Shown here: positions 27,822 to 37,043 of the stretch, piece by piece
Numbering within the stretch: position 1 is the stretch's first letter
How the letters are laid out: each line of letters starts with the position of its first letter
Assembly: GCF_025666195.1 (NCBI RefSeq)
Contig: NZ_CP102592.1
Span: 2,480,001-2,544,000, forward strand
DNA length: 64,000 bases
Source of the DNA: Xanthomonas sp. CFBP 8443
Lineage (GTDB): Bacteria; Pseudomonadota; Gammaproteobacteria; Xanthomonadales; Xanthomonadaceae
Reading direction: 5' to 3'
The notes under the pieces: model-generated
The model's input: only the letters and a program-made list of their open reading frames with translations
Database searches by the model: none
What the model was told of the DNA's origin: nothing
Translations under genes and position numbers: made by a program

Positions 27822-29051
27822 GTGAATCTCGCCGATCCCGATTACACCGCTGCGGTGCCATTGCCTTCGCGCACAAGCCTGCTCGCGCTCAGCGAGCTGA
27901 TCGACGAAGGACTGGTGCTGTTCCGCGCCGATGGCCGCCTGCTGCTGGCCAACCGCGCCGCGCGCGGCCACCTGTGCAATGCCGACACCGTCGACGACCG
28001 TGCGCTGGGCGAACGCCTGGCGCAGTGGCTGCCCGACGATGCGCGCTCGCAGGCGCGCAGCAGCGGCCGCTGGAGCGGCAGCCTGCCGACCGAGGAGCAC
28101 GTGGTGCTGGCGCACCTGTATTTCCATGGCGATGGCGACGACGGCCACTACCTGGCGCTGATCCAGGGCATCGAAGGCCAGCAGGACTACGAACAGGAAT
28201 TGCAGCAGCGCCACGCCGAACTGCGCCAGGCCTACCTGCGCCTCAACGGCGCACAGGAAAAGCTGCTGCAGTCGGAGAAGATGGCCTCCATCGGCCAGCT
28301 TGCCGCCGGTGTCGCGCACGAGATCAACAACCCGATCGGCTACGTGCACTCCAACCTGGGCAGCCTGCAGGAATACCTGCGCAGCCTGTTCACCCTGATC
28401 GAGGCCTACGAACGCGCCCTGCGCGCGCCGGACCCGAAGGCGCTGATCCCCGAGATCGACGACATCCGCAACCGCTTCGACATCGACTTCATCAGCCGCG
28501 ACCTGCCGCAGCTGATGGCCGAGTCGCGCGAGGGCATCGAGCGGGTGACGCGCATCGTGCGCGACCTCAAGGATTTCTCGTACTCCGGCCGCGAGGAATC
28601 GTGGAAGCTGGTGGACCTGCATTCCGGGCTCGAATCCACGATCAACATCATCTGGAACGAGCTCAAGTACAAGGTCACGCTGGACCGCCACTACGGCAAC
28701 CTGCCGCTGGTCGAGTGCCTGCCGTCCGAGCTCAACCAGGTGTACATGAACCTGCTGCTCAACGCCGGTCAGGCGATCGGCGAGCGCGGCACCATCGTGG
28801 TCAGCACCGGCCAGGACGGCGAGGACGTGTGGATCGAGTTCAAGGACTCCGGCGCCGGGATCCCGGCGGACCTGCTGCAGCGCATCTTCGACCCGTTCTT
28901 CACCACCAAGCCGGTCGGCAGCGGCACCGGCCTGGGCCTGTCGATCTCCTACGGCATCATCAACAAGCACCACGGCCGCATCGACGTGACCAGCACCGTC
29001 GGCGAGGGCTCAAGCTTCAGGATCGTGATTCCGGTGCGGCAGCCGAAGTAG
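27822..29051 (+). CDS. PAS-containing sensor histidine kinase (cytoplasmic)
   Basis: 409 residues from GTG at 27822; TTG at 27813 is an alternative and neither has a clear Shine-Dalgarno. No membrane segment. PAS domain at about 20-125 ([22 protein letters not shown]), a coiled coil ([21 protein letters not shown]), the H box [16 protein letters not shown], and ATPase motifs N ([16 protein letters not shown]), G1 (FKDSGAGIP) and G2 ([13 protein letters not shown]). It lies beside the RavR-like gene, convergently, and could be one of the RavA/RavS-type kinases described in Xanthomonas. Confidence 0.85.
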   Translation: MNLADPDYTAAVPLPSRTSLLALSELIDEGLVLFRADGRLLLANRAARGHLCNADTVDDRALGERLAQWLPDDARSQARSSGRWSGSLPTEEHVVLAHLYFHGDGDDGHYLALIQGIEGQQDYEQELQQRHAELRQAYLRLNGAQEKLLQSEKMASIGQLAAGVAHEINNPIGYVHSNLGSLQEYLRSLFTLIEAYERALRAPDPKALIPEIDDIRNRFDIDFISRDLPQLMAESREGIERVTRIVRDLKDFSYSGREESWKLVDLHSGLESTINIIWNELKYKVTLDRHYGNLPLVECLPSELNQVYMNLLLNAGQAIGERGTIVVSTGQDGEDVWIEFKDSGAGIPADLLQRIFDPFFTTKPVGSGTGLGLSISYGIINKHHGRIDVTSTVGEGSSFRIVIPVRQPK

Positions 29052-29054
29052 TTG

Positions 29055-29184
29055 CCGGGATTTGGGATTCGGGATTGGGGATTCGCAAGAGCGGTTTTGC
29101 GCTTGCTGTTCCAGTCCGTGCGTGTCGAGGAGGGGCAGGAATCGCTGCTTTTGCCAATCCCTAATCCCGAATGCCCAATCCCGG
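29055..29184. repeat. Intergenic repeat with GGGATTC-type ends, copy 2
   Basis: 130 bp bounded by CCGGGATT (29055-29062) and AATCCCGG (29177-29184). Series of GGGATTNG on the left are mirrored by CCCTAATCCCGAATGCCC on the right. Same family as 21974-22112. It fills the whole gap between two convergent genes and could act as a bidirectional transcript end. Confidence 0.75.
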
Positions 29185-29188
29185 CCCC

Positions 29189-30913
29189 TCAGGGCCCCGC
29201 ATCCCGCCGCTGCTCGTCATGCGTGCGGAACGCCTGGCGGATGTGCTCGCGTAGTTCGTCGTCGTTCCAGGGCTTGGTCAGGAAGCGGTAGATTGCGCCG
29301 CGGTTGATCGCGTCGGTGACGGTGGCCAGGTCGGTGTAGCCGGACAGCACCAGGCGGATGGTGTCCGGGTAGAGCATCTTCACCCGGCCCAGGAACTCGG
29401 TGCCGCTCATGTCGGACATGCGCTGGTCGGACAGGATCACCTGCACGTCGTTGGTGGCCAGCAGGTCGAAGGCGTCGCGCACGTTGCCGGCGGCCAGGAT
29501 CCGGTAGCCGTCGCGGCGGAACAGGCGCACCAGCGAGCGCAGCACGTTCTCCTCGTCGTCGAGCAGCAGCAGGGTGCGGTCCGGGCGGGTCTCGGTGAAC
29601 GATTCCGGGCGCAGGTAGCGGCGCCGCAGCGCCATGCCGGCGGCCTCGGCCGACATCGGCTCGCCGAACAGGTAGCCCTGGAAGATGTCGCAGTCGTTGC
29701 GGCGCAGGAAGCCCAGCTGCGCCTGCGACTCCACGCCGTTGGCGATCACCACCATGCCCAGCTGGTGGCCCATGGCGATGATGGCGCGGGCGATCGCCGC
29801 CTCGCGGTTGCCGGCCGGCGCGCTCTTGATGAAGCTGCGGTCGATCTTCAGCTTGTCCACCGGATAGCGCACCAGCGCGCTGAGGCTGGAATCGCCGGTG
29901 CCGAAGTTGTCCAGGCTCAGACTGATGCCTTCGCGGCACAGGTTGGCCAGGGTCTCGTGGACGAAGTTGACGTTGTTGGTCAGCGCGCTTTCGTTGATCT
30001 CCAGCACCATCATCTGCGGCGGCACCCCGGCCGCCTGCAGCGCCGACATCACTTCGTTGAAGAAGGTCGGGCGCAGCAGCTGCAGGGTGGAGACGTTGAC
30101 CGCGATGGTGAAGTCGTCGAAGCCCTGGTCGCGCCACAGCCGCGCCTGGCGCAGCGCGCCTTCCATCACCCAGGTGCCGATCTGCACGATCACGCCCAGC
30201 CGCTCGGCGGTGCGCATGAAGCGCTCCGGCACCAGGATGCCCAGCGTCGGCGACTGCCAGCGCAGCAGCGATTCCATGCCGACCACGCGGCCGTCGCGGG
30301 CGCTGACCATCGGCTGGTAGCGCAGGCGCAGCTCGCCGTTGGGGATCGCATCGACGATCTGCCGCGAGATGATGCTCTCGCTGTGCGCGCTGGGCGGGCC
30401 GTCGGCCGCGTACAGGCGCACCATGTTGCCGCCTTCGCGCGCGGCCTGGTAGACCGCGTCCTCGGCATAGTCGAGCAGCGTGGACAGCCGCGTGGAGTGT
30501 TCCGGGCACAGGCTCACGCCGATCTTGCCGGTCATGAACAAGGTGTACGGCAGCACCGACAGCGGCAGTTCGATCTGCTGCCGGATCTCCTCGGCGAAGG
30601 CCTCCGGCGGCGGCACGTCGGCGGTGCGCGGCACCGCCATGACCAGCTCGTCGCTGCCGTGGCGCCACAGCAGCCCGCGCCCGCCCAGGTGCGCCTGCAG
30701 CCGGTGCGCCAGCAGCGCCAGCGCGTGGTCGCCCACTTCCGCGCTCATGTTCTCGTTGATCGAGGCGAAGTGGTCGATATCGATGTGCAGCAGCATCACG
30801 CCCGGGCCGCCGGCCAGCGCCTCGGCGATCATGCCGGTCAGCGCCGGATGGCCGGCGCCCAGGCGCGACGGCAGTTCGTCGTCAGGCGGCACGGGGACAG
30901 CGGGATTCCACAT
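29189..30913 (-). CDS. ravR: GGDEF-EAL-receiver response regulator, RavR-like
   Basis: 574 residues: GGDEF domain (about 20-185), EAL domain (about 190-430) and a C-terminal receiver (about 440-560; LLLLDDEENVLRSL, phosphoacceptor in VILSDQRMSDMSG, LSGYTD, KPW). This order matches RavR of Xanthomonas campestris, a c-di-GMP virulence regulator. The GGDEF site reads HGSDEL, so cyclase activity is unlikely. In the EAL domain the motif is ESL, the DDFGTG loop reads DNFGTG and AEGVE reads ANGVE, so catalysis may be impaired. It begins 5 nt after the kinase gene upstream, its likely partner. Confidence 0.82.
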   Translation of the reverse strand: MWNPAVPVPPDDELPSRLGAGHPALTGMIAEALAGGPGVMLLHIDIDHFASINENMSAEVGDHALALLAHRLQAHLGGRGLLWRHGSDELVMAVPRTADVPPPEAFAEEIRQQIELPLSVLPYTLFMTGKIGVSLCPEHSTRLSTLLDYAEDAVYQAAREGGNMVRLYAADGPPSAHSESIISRQIVDAIPNGELRLRYQPMVSARDGRVVGMESLLRWQSPTLGILVPERFMRTAERLGVIVQIGTWVMEGALRQARLWRDQGFDDFTIAVNVSTLQLLRPTFFNEVMSALQAAGVPPQMMVLEINESALTNNVNFVHETLANLCREGISLSLDNFGTGDSSLSALVRYPVDKLKIDRSFIKSAPAGNREAAIARAIIAMGHQLGMVVIANGVESQAQLGFLRRNDCDIFQGYLFGEPMSAEAAGMALRRRYLRPESFTETRPDRTLLLLDDEENVLRSLVRLFRRDGYRILAAGNVRDAFDLLATNDVQVILSDQRMSDMSGTEFLGRVKMLYPDTIRLVLSGYTDLATVTDAINRGAIYRFLTKPWNDDELREHIRQAFRTHDEQRRDAGP

Positions 30914-30918
30914 TCGTG

Positions 30919-33018
30919 TCAGGGTCCAGGTGGGTGCGTCGGCGTCGCCGCCGTGGTGTAGGGCAGGCACAGCGTCACCCGCGTGCCGGCGCCGGGCGCG
31001 GTATCGATCTGCAGGGTACCGCCTGCGCTCTGCGCGCGCTCGCGCATCACGATCAGGCCCAGCCCGCGCGGTCCGGCCGGATCGAAGCCGTCGCCGTCGT
31101 CGACCACCTCCAGGCGCAGCTGCCGGTGCTGCTCGTCGCTCAGCGCCATGCGCACTTCTCCAGCGCAGGCATGCCGCAGCACGTTGGTCAGGCTTTCCTG
31201 GGCGATGCGGAAGCAGGCCTGCTCGACCTCGCCGCTGGGCCGCGCGGGCAGGGTGGCGATGTCCAGCTGCAGGCGCACCGGCGAGGCGCGGAACAGCATC
31301 CCGGCCTGCCAGCGCAATGCCGCTTCCAGGCCGAGCGCGTCCAGCTGCGGCGGGCGCAGCAGGGTCGACAGGTTGCGAAGCTTGGTGATGCTGCTGTCGG
31401 CCAACTGCACGATCTCGTTGAGGTCCTCGCGGCGGCGCTCGGCGTCGGCCTCGTCCAGCGCCGCGTGCGCGGACAGCTTCATCGCGGTGATCGCCTGGCC
31501 GATGTCGTCGTGCAGGTCGCGCGAGATCGCGCGGCGTTCGTCCTCCTGCAGCGAGAACAGCCGCCGCGCCATCGCCTGCAGCTCGCGGTTGCTCAGCGCC
31601 AGCGCGTCGCGCATGCGCTCGGGTTCGCTCAGGTCGCGCACGATCAGCAGCTTGCAGTCGCGGCCGCTGTAGCGCACGTTGCCGAACGACAGCCCGGCGT
31701 GGAACAGCGAGCCGTCGCGGCGGCGCATGCGCGCCGCGGCGCCGCGCTCGCCCCTGTCGCCGGCATCGCGCATCTGCTCGCGCACCTGTTGCAGGTCGCT
31801 GGCGTGAACCAGCCCCTGCAACGGTTCGCCGAGCAGGTTCTCGCCCTCGTGGCCGAACTGCCCGGCGCAGGCCGCGTTGGCGTACAGCACGTGTTCCTGG
31901 TGCAGGATCGCCACCCCGTCGGGCAGCACCCGCACCAGTTCGCGGAACTGTTCCTCGCGTTCGTGCAGCAGGCGCCGCGAACGCTCGTGCTCGGTCACGT
32001 CCTGCAGGGTGCCGCGCACGCAGGCCGCGCCGGCGTCGTCGCAGGCGGTTTCGGCGCGCAGATGCAGCATCCGCGCTTGGCCGTCGGCGGCCAGCACCGG
32101 CAGCAGCATGTCCAGCTGCACCGGCGCCGGGCCGCACAGTTCCTCGAGCATGCGCTGGATGCGCGCCTGCGAGGCCAGGTCGGCCGGGACCAGCAGTTCT
32201 TCCAGGCGATGCTCGCGCGCCTGCTCCGGCACGCGCCGGCCGAGCATCCGGTAGACCTGGTCCGAATAGCGGCCCAGGCCGCTGCCCGGATCCAGCTCCC
32301 AGGAGCCGAGGCGGGCGATCGCCTGCGCCTCTTCCAGCCGTTGCAGGGCTTGGTCGCGGCGCTGCTGCGCCTGGTGCTCGGCGCTGCGGTCGCTGATCAC
32401 CACCAGCCGCGCGTCGCGGCCGCGGTAGTCCAGGCCGGTGCTGCGCGACTCGACCATGCGCTGGCTGCCATCGCGCAGGCGCAGCGGCTCGGCCACCACG
32501 CAGACCTTGGATGGCGTGTCGCGGATGGCCTGGATCACCTCGCGCATGCGCGCGGCCGCGTCCGCCGGCCACAGCCGCTCCAGTTCCATGCCGATGAATT
32601 GGTCGTGCGTCCAGCCGAAGAAGGCCACCGCCGCCGGATTGACGTCGGCGATCCGCAGGGTTTCCAGGTCGTAGACCAGCATCGGGCTGGGATTGGCCTG
32701 GAACATCTGCCGGTAGCCGGCCTCGGACAGCGCCAGCCGCGCGTGCACCTGCAACGCCCCGCGCACCAGCGGGCGCAGCAGCAAGTACAGGGCGATGGCG
32801 GTCAGCAACAGGAACACCGCATCGTTGAGCAGGTTCAGCAGGGCCAGGGTCCGCGGGTCGTTCACGAATCGGGCCAGCAGCAGGTCGCTGCCCAGCGACC
32901 AGGCCAGGCCCAGCAGCAGGTACAGCAGCGCGGTCCGCCAGATGCCGCGGTCCAGCCGTTGCGCCAGGCGCATGTCCGAGGACGGGTGGGGCGGGGGGAG
33001 ATCGAGTTGTGGTTGCAT
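30919..33018 (-). CDS. Membrane PAS sensor kinase, NarL-type (HisKA_3)
   Basis: 699 residues from ATG at 33018 (GTG at 33087 and ATG at 32973 are alternatives). Two membrane segments near the N-terminus (TALLYLLLGLAWSLG and FLLLTAIALYLLLRPLV), then three PAS/PAC units (YRQMFQANPSPMLVYDLETL; RLGSWELDPGSGLGRYSDQV; FRELVRVLPDGVAILHQEHV). The phosphoacceptor helix is RAISRDLHDDIGQAITAMKL (HisKA_3), followed by an ATPase domain (VVDDGDGFD, GLGLIVMRERA). Kinases of this subfamily normally serve NarL/LuxR regulators, but this one is coupled to the RavR-like gene, as described for RavS-type kinases; it could also serve the regulator at 7703. Confidence 0.85.
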   Translation of the reverse strand: MQPQLDLPPPHPSSDMRLAQRLDRGIWRTALLYLLLGLAWSLGSDLLLARFVNDPRTLALLNLLNDAVFLLLTAIALYLLLRPLVRGALQVHARLALSEAGYRQMFQANPSPMLVYDLETLRIADVNPAAVAFFGWTHDQFIGMELERLWPADAAARMREVIQAIRDTPSKVCVVAEPLRLRDGSQRMVESRSTGLDYRGRDARLVVISDRSAEHQAQQRRDQALQRLEEAQAIARLGSWELDPGSGLGRYSDQVYRMLGRRVPEQAREHRLEELLVPADLASQARIQRMLEELCGPAPVQLDMLLPVLAADGQARMLHLRAETACDDAGAACVRGTLQDVTEHERSRRLLHEREEQFRELVRVLPDGVAILHQEHVLYANAACAGQFGHEGENLLGEPLQGLVHASDLQQVREQMRDAGDRGERGAAARMRRRDGSLFHAGLSFGNVRYSGRDCKLLIVRDLSEPERMRDALALSNRELQAMARRLFSLQEDERRAISRDLHDDIGQAITAMKLSAHAALDEADAERRREDLNEIVQLADSSITKLRNLSTLLRPPQLDALGLEAALRWQAGMLFRASPVRLQLDIATLPARPSGEVEQACFRIAQESLTNVLRHACAGEVRMALSDEQHRQLRLEVVDDGDGFDPAGPRGLGLIVMRERAQSAGGTLQIDTAPGAGTRVTLCLPYTTAATPTHPPGP

Positions 33019-33138
33019 GCCCCGACAGCCTGGTGCGGCGGTATTCGTCCACTGCCATCTTAGCGGCAAGCGCTCGCCGCGGCCCACCGGCGGGCCGGCC
33101 CGCCAGGCCGGCGCAGCGGCATCCGGCCCCCCTCGCGC

Positions 33139-33165
33139 TCAACTAATGGCGCCAGGTGCCGTTAT
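33139..33165 (+). promoter_or_regulatory. Sigma-28 (FliA) promoter of the PAS-GGDEF-EAL gene
   Basis: TCAACTAA (33139-33146), 11-nt spacer, GCCGTTAT (33158-33165). The -10 is identical to that of fliC; the -35 has one unusual base. Transcription would begin near 33172, which rules out the in-frame ATG at 33146 and supports the GTG at 33215. Confidence 0.6.
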
Positions 33166-33214
33166 CTCCTTCGTCCGCCGGCCTCAGCGCGGTAGAAAAA
33201 CGGAGCACTTCGGC

Positions 33215-36004
33215 GTGGATCAAGGCGTCATCGCAAGCTTGCTGCAGCATCCGCTCACCTCGGCTGTGGTCCTGTTGGACGCCGAAGGGCGGCCGCTGGC
33301 CGCGAACCGGGCCGCGCAGGCGCTGGAGCTGCCGCGCACCGTGGAGGCGTATGCCGAGCTGATGCGCGACGTGCGCGAGCGCCTGCTCGATGGCGAGGGC
33401 ATGCTCGCCTGTGCCTTGCCCGGCACCGCCGGGCGGCGCCTGGACGGCTGGCTGCGCGCGGTCCGCGACGATGCCGGCGCGTTGTTGGCCTACACCCTGA
33501 GCGTGCCCGAGCCGGTCGACGGCAACGGCGCCACGCGCTGGGAAATCGCCCTGGACAGCGCCGAACACGGCCTGTGGGACTGGGATATCCCCAGCGACAC
33601 GATCTTCCGTTCCGAGCGCTGGAAGCAGATGCTCGGCTACACCGGCGACGCGCCGGACTACGGGCTCAACACGTTGCTGCCGCTGGTCCACAGCGAGGAC
33701 CAGACGCGCCTGCGCGAGGCGATCCGCGCCCATTTCGAAGGCCGCACGGCGACCTACGTCTGCGAATTCAGGCTGCGCCAGCAGGACGGTCAGTGGCGCT
33801 GGATCCTGGACCGCGGCCGCATCGTCGCGCGCACCGCCGACGGCAGCCCGCTGCGCATGGTCGGCACGCATACCGACATTCACGAGCAGAAGCTGCTCGA
33901 ACAGCGCCTGCGCGACCAGCAGACCCTGCTGCGCGAGGCGCAGCGCATGACCCGCATGGGCAGCTGGTCGTGGGATCCGCTGCAGAACCGGATCTGGTGG
34001 TCGCGCGAGTTCCTGAGCGTGACCGGGCTGGCCGAGGACCAGGTGCCGAGCGGCCGCGGCTGGCTGCGCCTGCTCAGCCGCGAGTCGGCCGCGCAGGTGA
34101 TCGCCATCTGGCGGCGCATGCAGCGCGACGGCAAGCAGGCCAACTTCGAGGTCGAGCTGATACGCGGCAGCGAAGCGCCGCTGCACCTGCGGGTCTGGGC
34201 GCAGCCGCAGCCGGAAGCAGACGGCCGCATCCAGCGCGTGCTCGGCCAGGTGCAGAACATCACCGAACAGCGCCAGACCGATGCGCTGATCCGCTGGCGC
34301 ACCGAACTGCTCAATCGCGTCTCGGCGCTGGGCAAGATCGGCGGCTGCGAGATCGAGGTCGGCACCCGGCGCATGCAGTGGACCGAGGAGTGCTATCGCA
34401 TCCACGGCCTGCGCAAGGAAAACATCGACCTGGACCATGCGCTGGCGCTGTACACCCAGGACTCGCGCGACGCGTTCGAGGCGGCACTGGTGCGGATCGC
34501 CCATGGCGGGCTGCCGGAGCAGCTGGACCTGTGCTTCCACCGCCCGTCCGGGCACCGCGTGTGGGTGCAGGTGCTGATCGAACTGGACGACCGCGACGGC
34601 CTGCCGCCGCGCTTCGTGGTGCTGTTCCGCGACATCACCCGCGAACGCGAGGCCAGCGAGCGCATCGAACTACTTGCCCACTACGACCTGCTGACCGGGC
34701 TGCCGAACCGGCAGCTGCTGCGCGAGCAGGCCGAGAAGGCGATGCACGACGCGGTGGAGCGCGGCAGCACCCTGGCGATGCTGTTCGTGGACCTGGACGG
34801 CTTCAAGAGCATCAACGATTCCTTCGGCCACGCCACCGGCGATGCGCTGCTGAAGCTGGCCGCCACGCGCATGCACCAGCAGCTGCGCACCAGCGACCTG
34901 TTCGGGCGCTTCAGCGGCGACGAGTTCGTGGTGGTGCTGCGCGACCTGGCCGAGCCGGGCGATGCCGGCCATGTGGCGCGCAAGCTGATCGCGGCGCTGG
35001 CCGAGCCGCTGCACAACGGCGAAAACGTGATCAAGATCGGCGCCAGCATCGGCATCGCCTTGATGGAGGAGGGGCGCCAGGACTTCGACAGCCTGCTGCG
35101 CGCCGCCGATGCGGCGATGTACGCGGCCAAGGAATCCGGCCGCAACACCTGCCACTACTACAGCCAGGACGTACTGCTGCGCGCGCAGCGGCGCCTGGAG
35201 ATCGAGCATGCGCTGCACGGCGCGCTGGACCGCGAGGAGTTCTCGCTGGTGTACCAGCCGCTGGTGCATGCGGCCGGGGAACGCGCGCCGGCGGTCGAGG
35301 CGCTGCTGCGCTGGCACCGCCCCGGCCATGGCCACTGCAATCCGGCCGAGTTCATTCCCATCGCTGAGGAATGCGGCGAGATCGTGCGCCTGGGCGACTG
35401 GGTGATCAACGAGGCCTGCCGCCAGGCCGCGGCCTGGGACGCGGCGGGGCTGAGCTTCGACCGCATCTCGGTCAACGTCTCGGCGATGCAGCTGCGCGAC
35501 CGCGGCTTCGCCGAACGGGTGATCGAACTGTGCCTGCGCAACGGCTGGTCGCCGAAGCGGCTGGAACTGGAACTGACCGAGTCGGCGCTGATCCGCGACA
35601 CCGAGTCGCTGCGCCGCTGCTTCGAGCTGTTCGAGCAGGAAGGCGTGCTGCTGGCGGTGGACGATTTCGGTACCGGCTTCTCCAACCTGCATTACCTCAA
35701 CCGCTTCCCGGTGCAGCGGCTGAAGATCGACCGCAGCTTCGTGCAGGACATGCTGCACGACAGCGGCACCGCCAAGGTCACCCAGGCGATCGTGCAGCTC
35801 GGCCATGCGCTGGGCATGCAGGTGGTGGCCGAGGGCGTGGAAACCGCGCAGGAAGAAACCCTGCTGCGCGAGCAGGGCTGCGACGAGATCCAGGGCTATC
35901 TGCACTCGCGGCCGCTGCCGCCGCGCGAACTGGCGGCGTGGTTGCGCGCCCGCCACAGCACGCTGCCGGCGACGCAGCCGCGGCTGGTGCTTGCTGGCCA
36001 GTGA
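33215..36004 (+). CDS. Multi-PAS GGDEF-EAL c-di-GMP enzyme
   Basis: 929 residues from GTG at 33215, which has GGAG 9 nt upstream; the frame is open further but a promoter overlaps the next ATG. No membrane segments. Three or four PAS/PAC units (including WEIALDSAEHGLWDWDIPSD and TRMGSWSWDPLQNRIWWS) precede a GGDEF domain with SGDEF and an RxxD product-inhibition site (RTSD, five residues before it). The EAL domain is intact: EALLRW, NVSAMQL, ELTESAL, DDFGTGFSNL, KIDRSFV, AEGVET. Phosphodiesterase activity is therefore likely and cyclase activity possible. The sigma-28 promoter puts it in the late flagellar regulon. Confidence 0.87.
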   Translation: MDQGVIASLLQHPLTSAVVLLDAEGRPLAANRAAQALELPRTVEAYAELMRDVRERLLDGEGMLACALPGTAGRRLDGWLRAVRDDAGALLAYTLSVPEPVDGNGATRWEIALDSAEHGLWDWDIPSDTIFRSERWKQMLGYTGDAPDYGLNTLLPLVHSEDQTRLREAIRAHFEGRTATYVCEFRLRQQDGQWRWILDRGRIVARTADGSPLRMVGTHTDIHEQKLLEQRLRDQQTLLREAQRMTRMGSWSWDPLQNRIWWSREFLSVTGLAEDQVPSGRGWLRLLSRESAAQVIAIWRRMQRDGKQANFEVELIRGSEAPLHLRVWAQPQPEADGRIQRVLGQVQNITEQRQTDALIRWRTELLNRVSALGKIGGCEIEVGTRRMQWTEECYRIHGLRKENIDLDHALALYTQDSRDAFEAALVRIAHGGLPEQLDLCFHRPSGHRVWVQVLIELDDRDGLPPRFVVLFRDITREREASERIELLAHYDLLTGLPNRQLLREQAEKAMHDAVERGSTLAMLFVDLDGFKSINDSFGHATGDALLKLAATRMHQQLRTSDLFGRFSGDEFVVVLRDLAEPGDAGHVARKLIAALAEPLHNGENVIKIGASIGIALMEEGRQDFDSLLRAADAAMYAAKESGRNTCHYYSQDVLLRAQRRLEIEHALHGALDREEFSLVYQPLVHAAGERAPAVEALLRWHRPGHGHCNPAEFIPIAEECGEIVRLGDWVINEACRQAAAWDAAGLSFDRISVNVSAMQLRDRGFAERVIELCLRNGWSPKRLELELTESALIRDTESLRRCFELFEQEGVLLAVDDFGTGFSNLHYLNRFPVQRLKIDRSFVQDMLHDSGTAKVTQAIVQLGHALGMQVVAEGVETAQEETLLREQGCDEIQGYLHSRPLPPRELAAWLRARHSTLPATQPRLVLAGQ

Positions 36005-36034
36005 ACGCCCGTTGCGCGGGCGCACGCCGCGGTG

Positions 36035-36062
36035 TTGCGGTGCCGCATTTGCTGGCTATACT
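36035..36062 (+). promoter_or_regulatory. Possible sigma-70 promoter before a long leader
   Basis: TTGCGG (36035-36040), 16-nt spacer, TATACT (36057-36062). Transcription would start near 36069 and give a leader of about 235 nt before the gene at 36305. Confidence 0.45.
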
Positions 36063-36089
36063 GCGCGCCGATCGCACCCGGCCAGAGGC

Positions 36090-36240
36090 CACTTCCTTGG
36101 ACAGTCACCCTAGACCGACACTGCAGCTGTTGAGCTGACAGGACCGCCAAGGTCTGGGTTCGTCCCAGATGGGTCCCGTCCGCTCAGGACGGGATCGTTC
36201 GCCACCGCCGCACCGGCGCTGGCGGCATTTCCGCAGTATG
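36090..36240 (+). other. Structured leader, unassigned (riboswitch-like)
   Basis: Within the 300-bp gap after the PAS-GGDEF-EAL gene. Hairpins visible on the plus strand: CTGGG-TTCGT-CCCAG at about 36156-36170, CCCGTCC-GCTCA-GGACGGG at about 36175-36193, and a GCC-rich stem around 36198-36223. A hairpin CGCCCG/CGGGCG also follows the stop codon at 36006-36022. The density of stems suggests a cis-acting RNA; the conserved cores of classes I know by eye are not evident. Confidence 0.35.
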
Positions 36241-36304
36241 CATGCCCGATCCGCGAGGACATCCGAGCGTCGCCCCTGGCGTTTTCCGCATTCCGGAGCC
36301 GCCC

Positions 36305-36967
36305 ATGCATCTGTCGTCGTTGTTGTTGCTGTGCGCCCTGTGCGCGTTGCCGGTCGCGCGCGCGCATGCCGGGGCCAGTCTGTGGGTGGACGACGCCTCG
36401 ATCACTGCCGCCGGCCACTGCCAAGTGGAATCGTGGTGGCGCGCCGCCGGTGCCGGCGAACTCACCGCCGCCCCCGCCTGCGCCTGGGCGTCGACCGAAG
36501 TCGGGCTCACCCTGAGCCATGGCCTGGGCGCTGCCGCCTCCGCGTTCGCGATCGGCGTCAAGCAGTCGCTGCGCGATCCGGAGCAGGGCAGGTGGGGCGC
36601 GGCGCTGTCGCTGGAATCGAGCTGGCAGGCGCGTTCGCCGCGCTATGCCGAGAGCACGCTCAACCTGCCGCTGAGCTTCGCCCTGGACCCGCGGCGGCGC
36701 ACGCTGCTGCACGTCAACCTGGGCTGGTCGCAGCCGCGCGGCGGCGTCGGCAGCGCGCATGCCGGGCTGGGCCTGGAGCGCGCCGCCGGCGGCAACTGGA
36801 CCTGGCTCGGCGAGTGCTACCGCGAACGCGCCGCAACCTTGACCGAAGCCGGCGCACGCTACGCGTTCAACGGCGCGGCGAGCGTCGACCTGCTGGCCGG
36901 GCGCCGCAGCGCCGATCCGGCGCAGAACTGGCTGACGCTCGGCTTGAATGTCGCCTTACCGGACTGA
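36305..36967 (+). CDS. Secreted, probably outer-membrane beta-barrel protein
   Basis: 220 residues. Sec signal MHLSSLLLLCALCALPVARAHA. The mature protein shows alternating hydrophobic/polar strands (AALSLESSWQARS, TLLHVNLGWSQPRG, AGLGLERAAGGNWTWLGECY) and ends in NWLTLGLNVALPD, suggesting a small beta-barrel of the kind labelled transporter or phenol-degradation MetA-like. No enzyme motif. It sits 76 nt before the ABC permease gene, so it may belong to the same transport function. Function unknown. Confidence 0.65.
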   Translation: MHLSSLLLLCALCALPVARAHAGASLWVDDASITAAGHCQVESWWRAAGAGELTAAPACAWASTEVGLTLSHGLGAAASAFAIGVKQSLRDPEQGRWGAALSLESSWQARSPRYAESTLNLPLSFALDPRRRTLLHVNLGWSQPRGGVGSAHAGLGLERAAGGNWTWLGECYRERAATLTEAGARYAFNGAASVDLLAGRRSADPAQNWLTLGLNVALPD

Positions 36968-37043
36968 GTCGCCGTCCCACGCTGGTTCCACCATCTCCCC
37001 CACCCGCGGCGCATCCGCTGCGCCGTCCTGCCGGAAACGTCCC

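Noticed and set aside
36090..36240. Structured leader as a guanidine, manganese or cobalamin riboswitch
   Set aside because: I looked for the conserved cores of these classes and did not find them; kept only as an unassigned structured leader.
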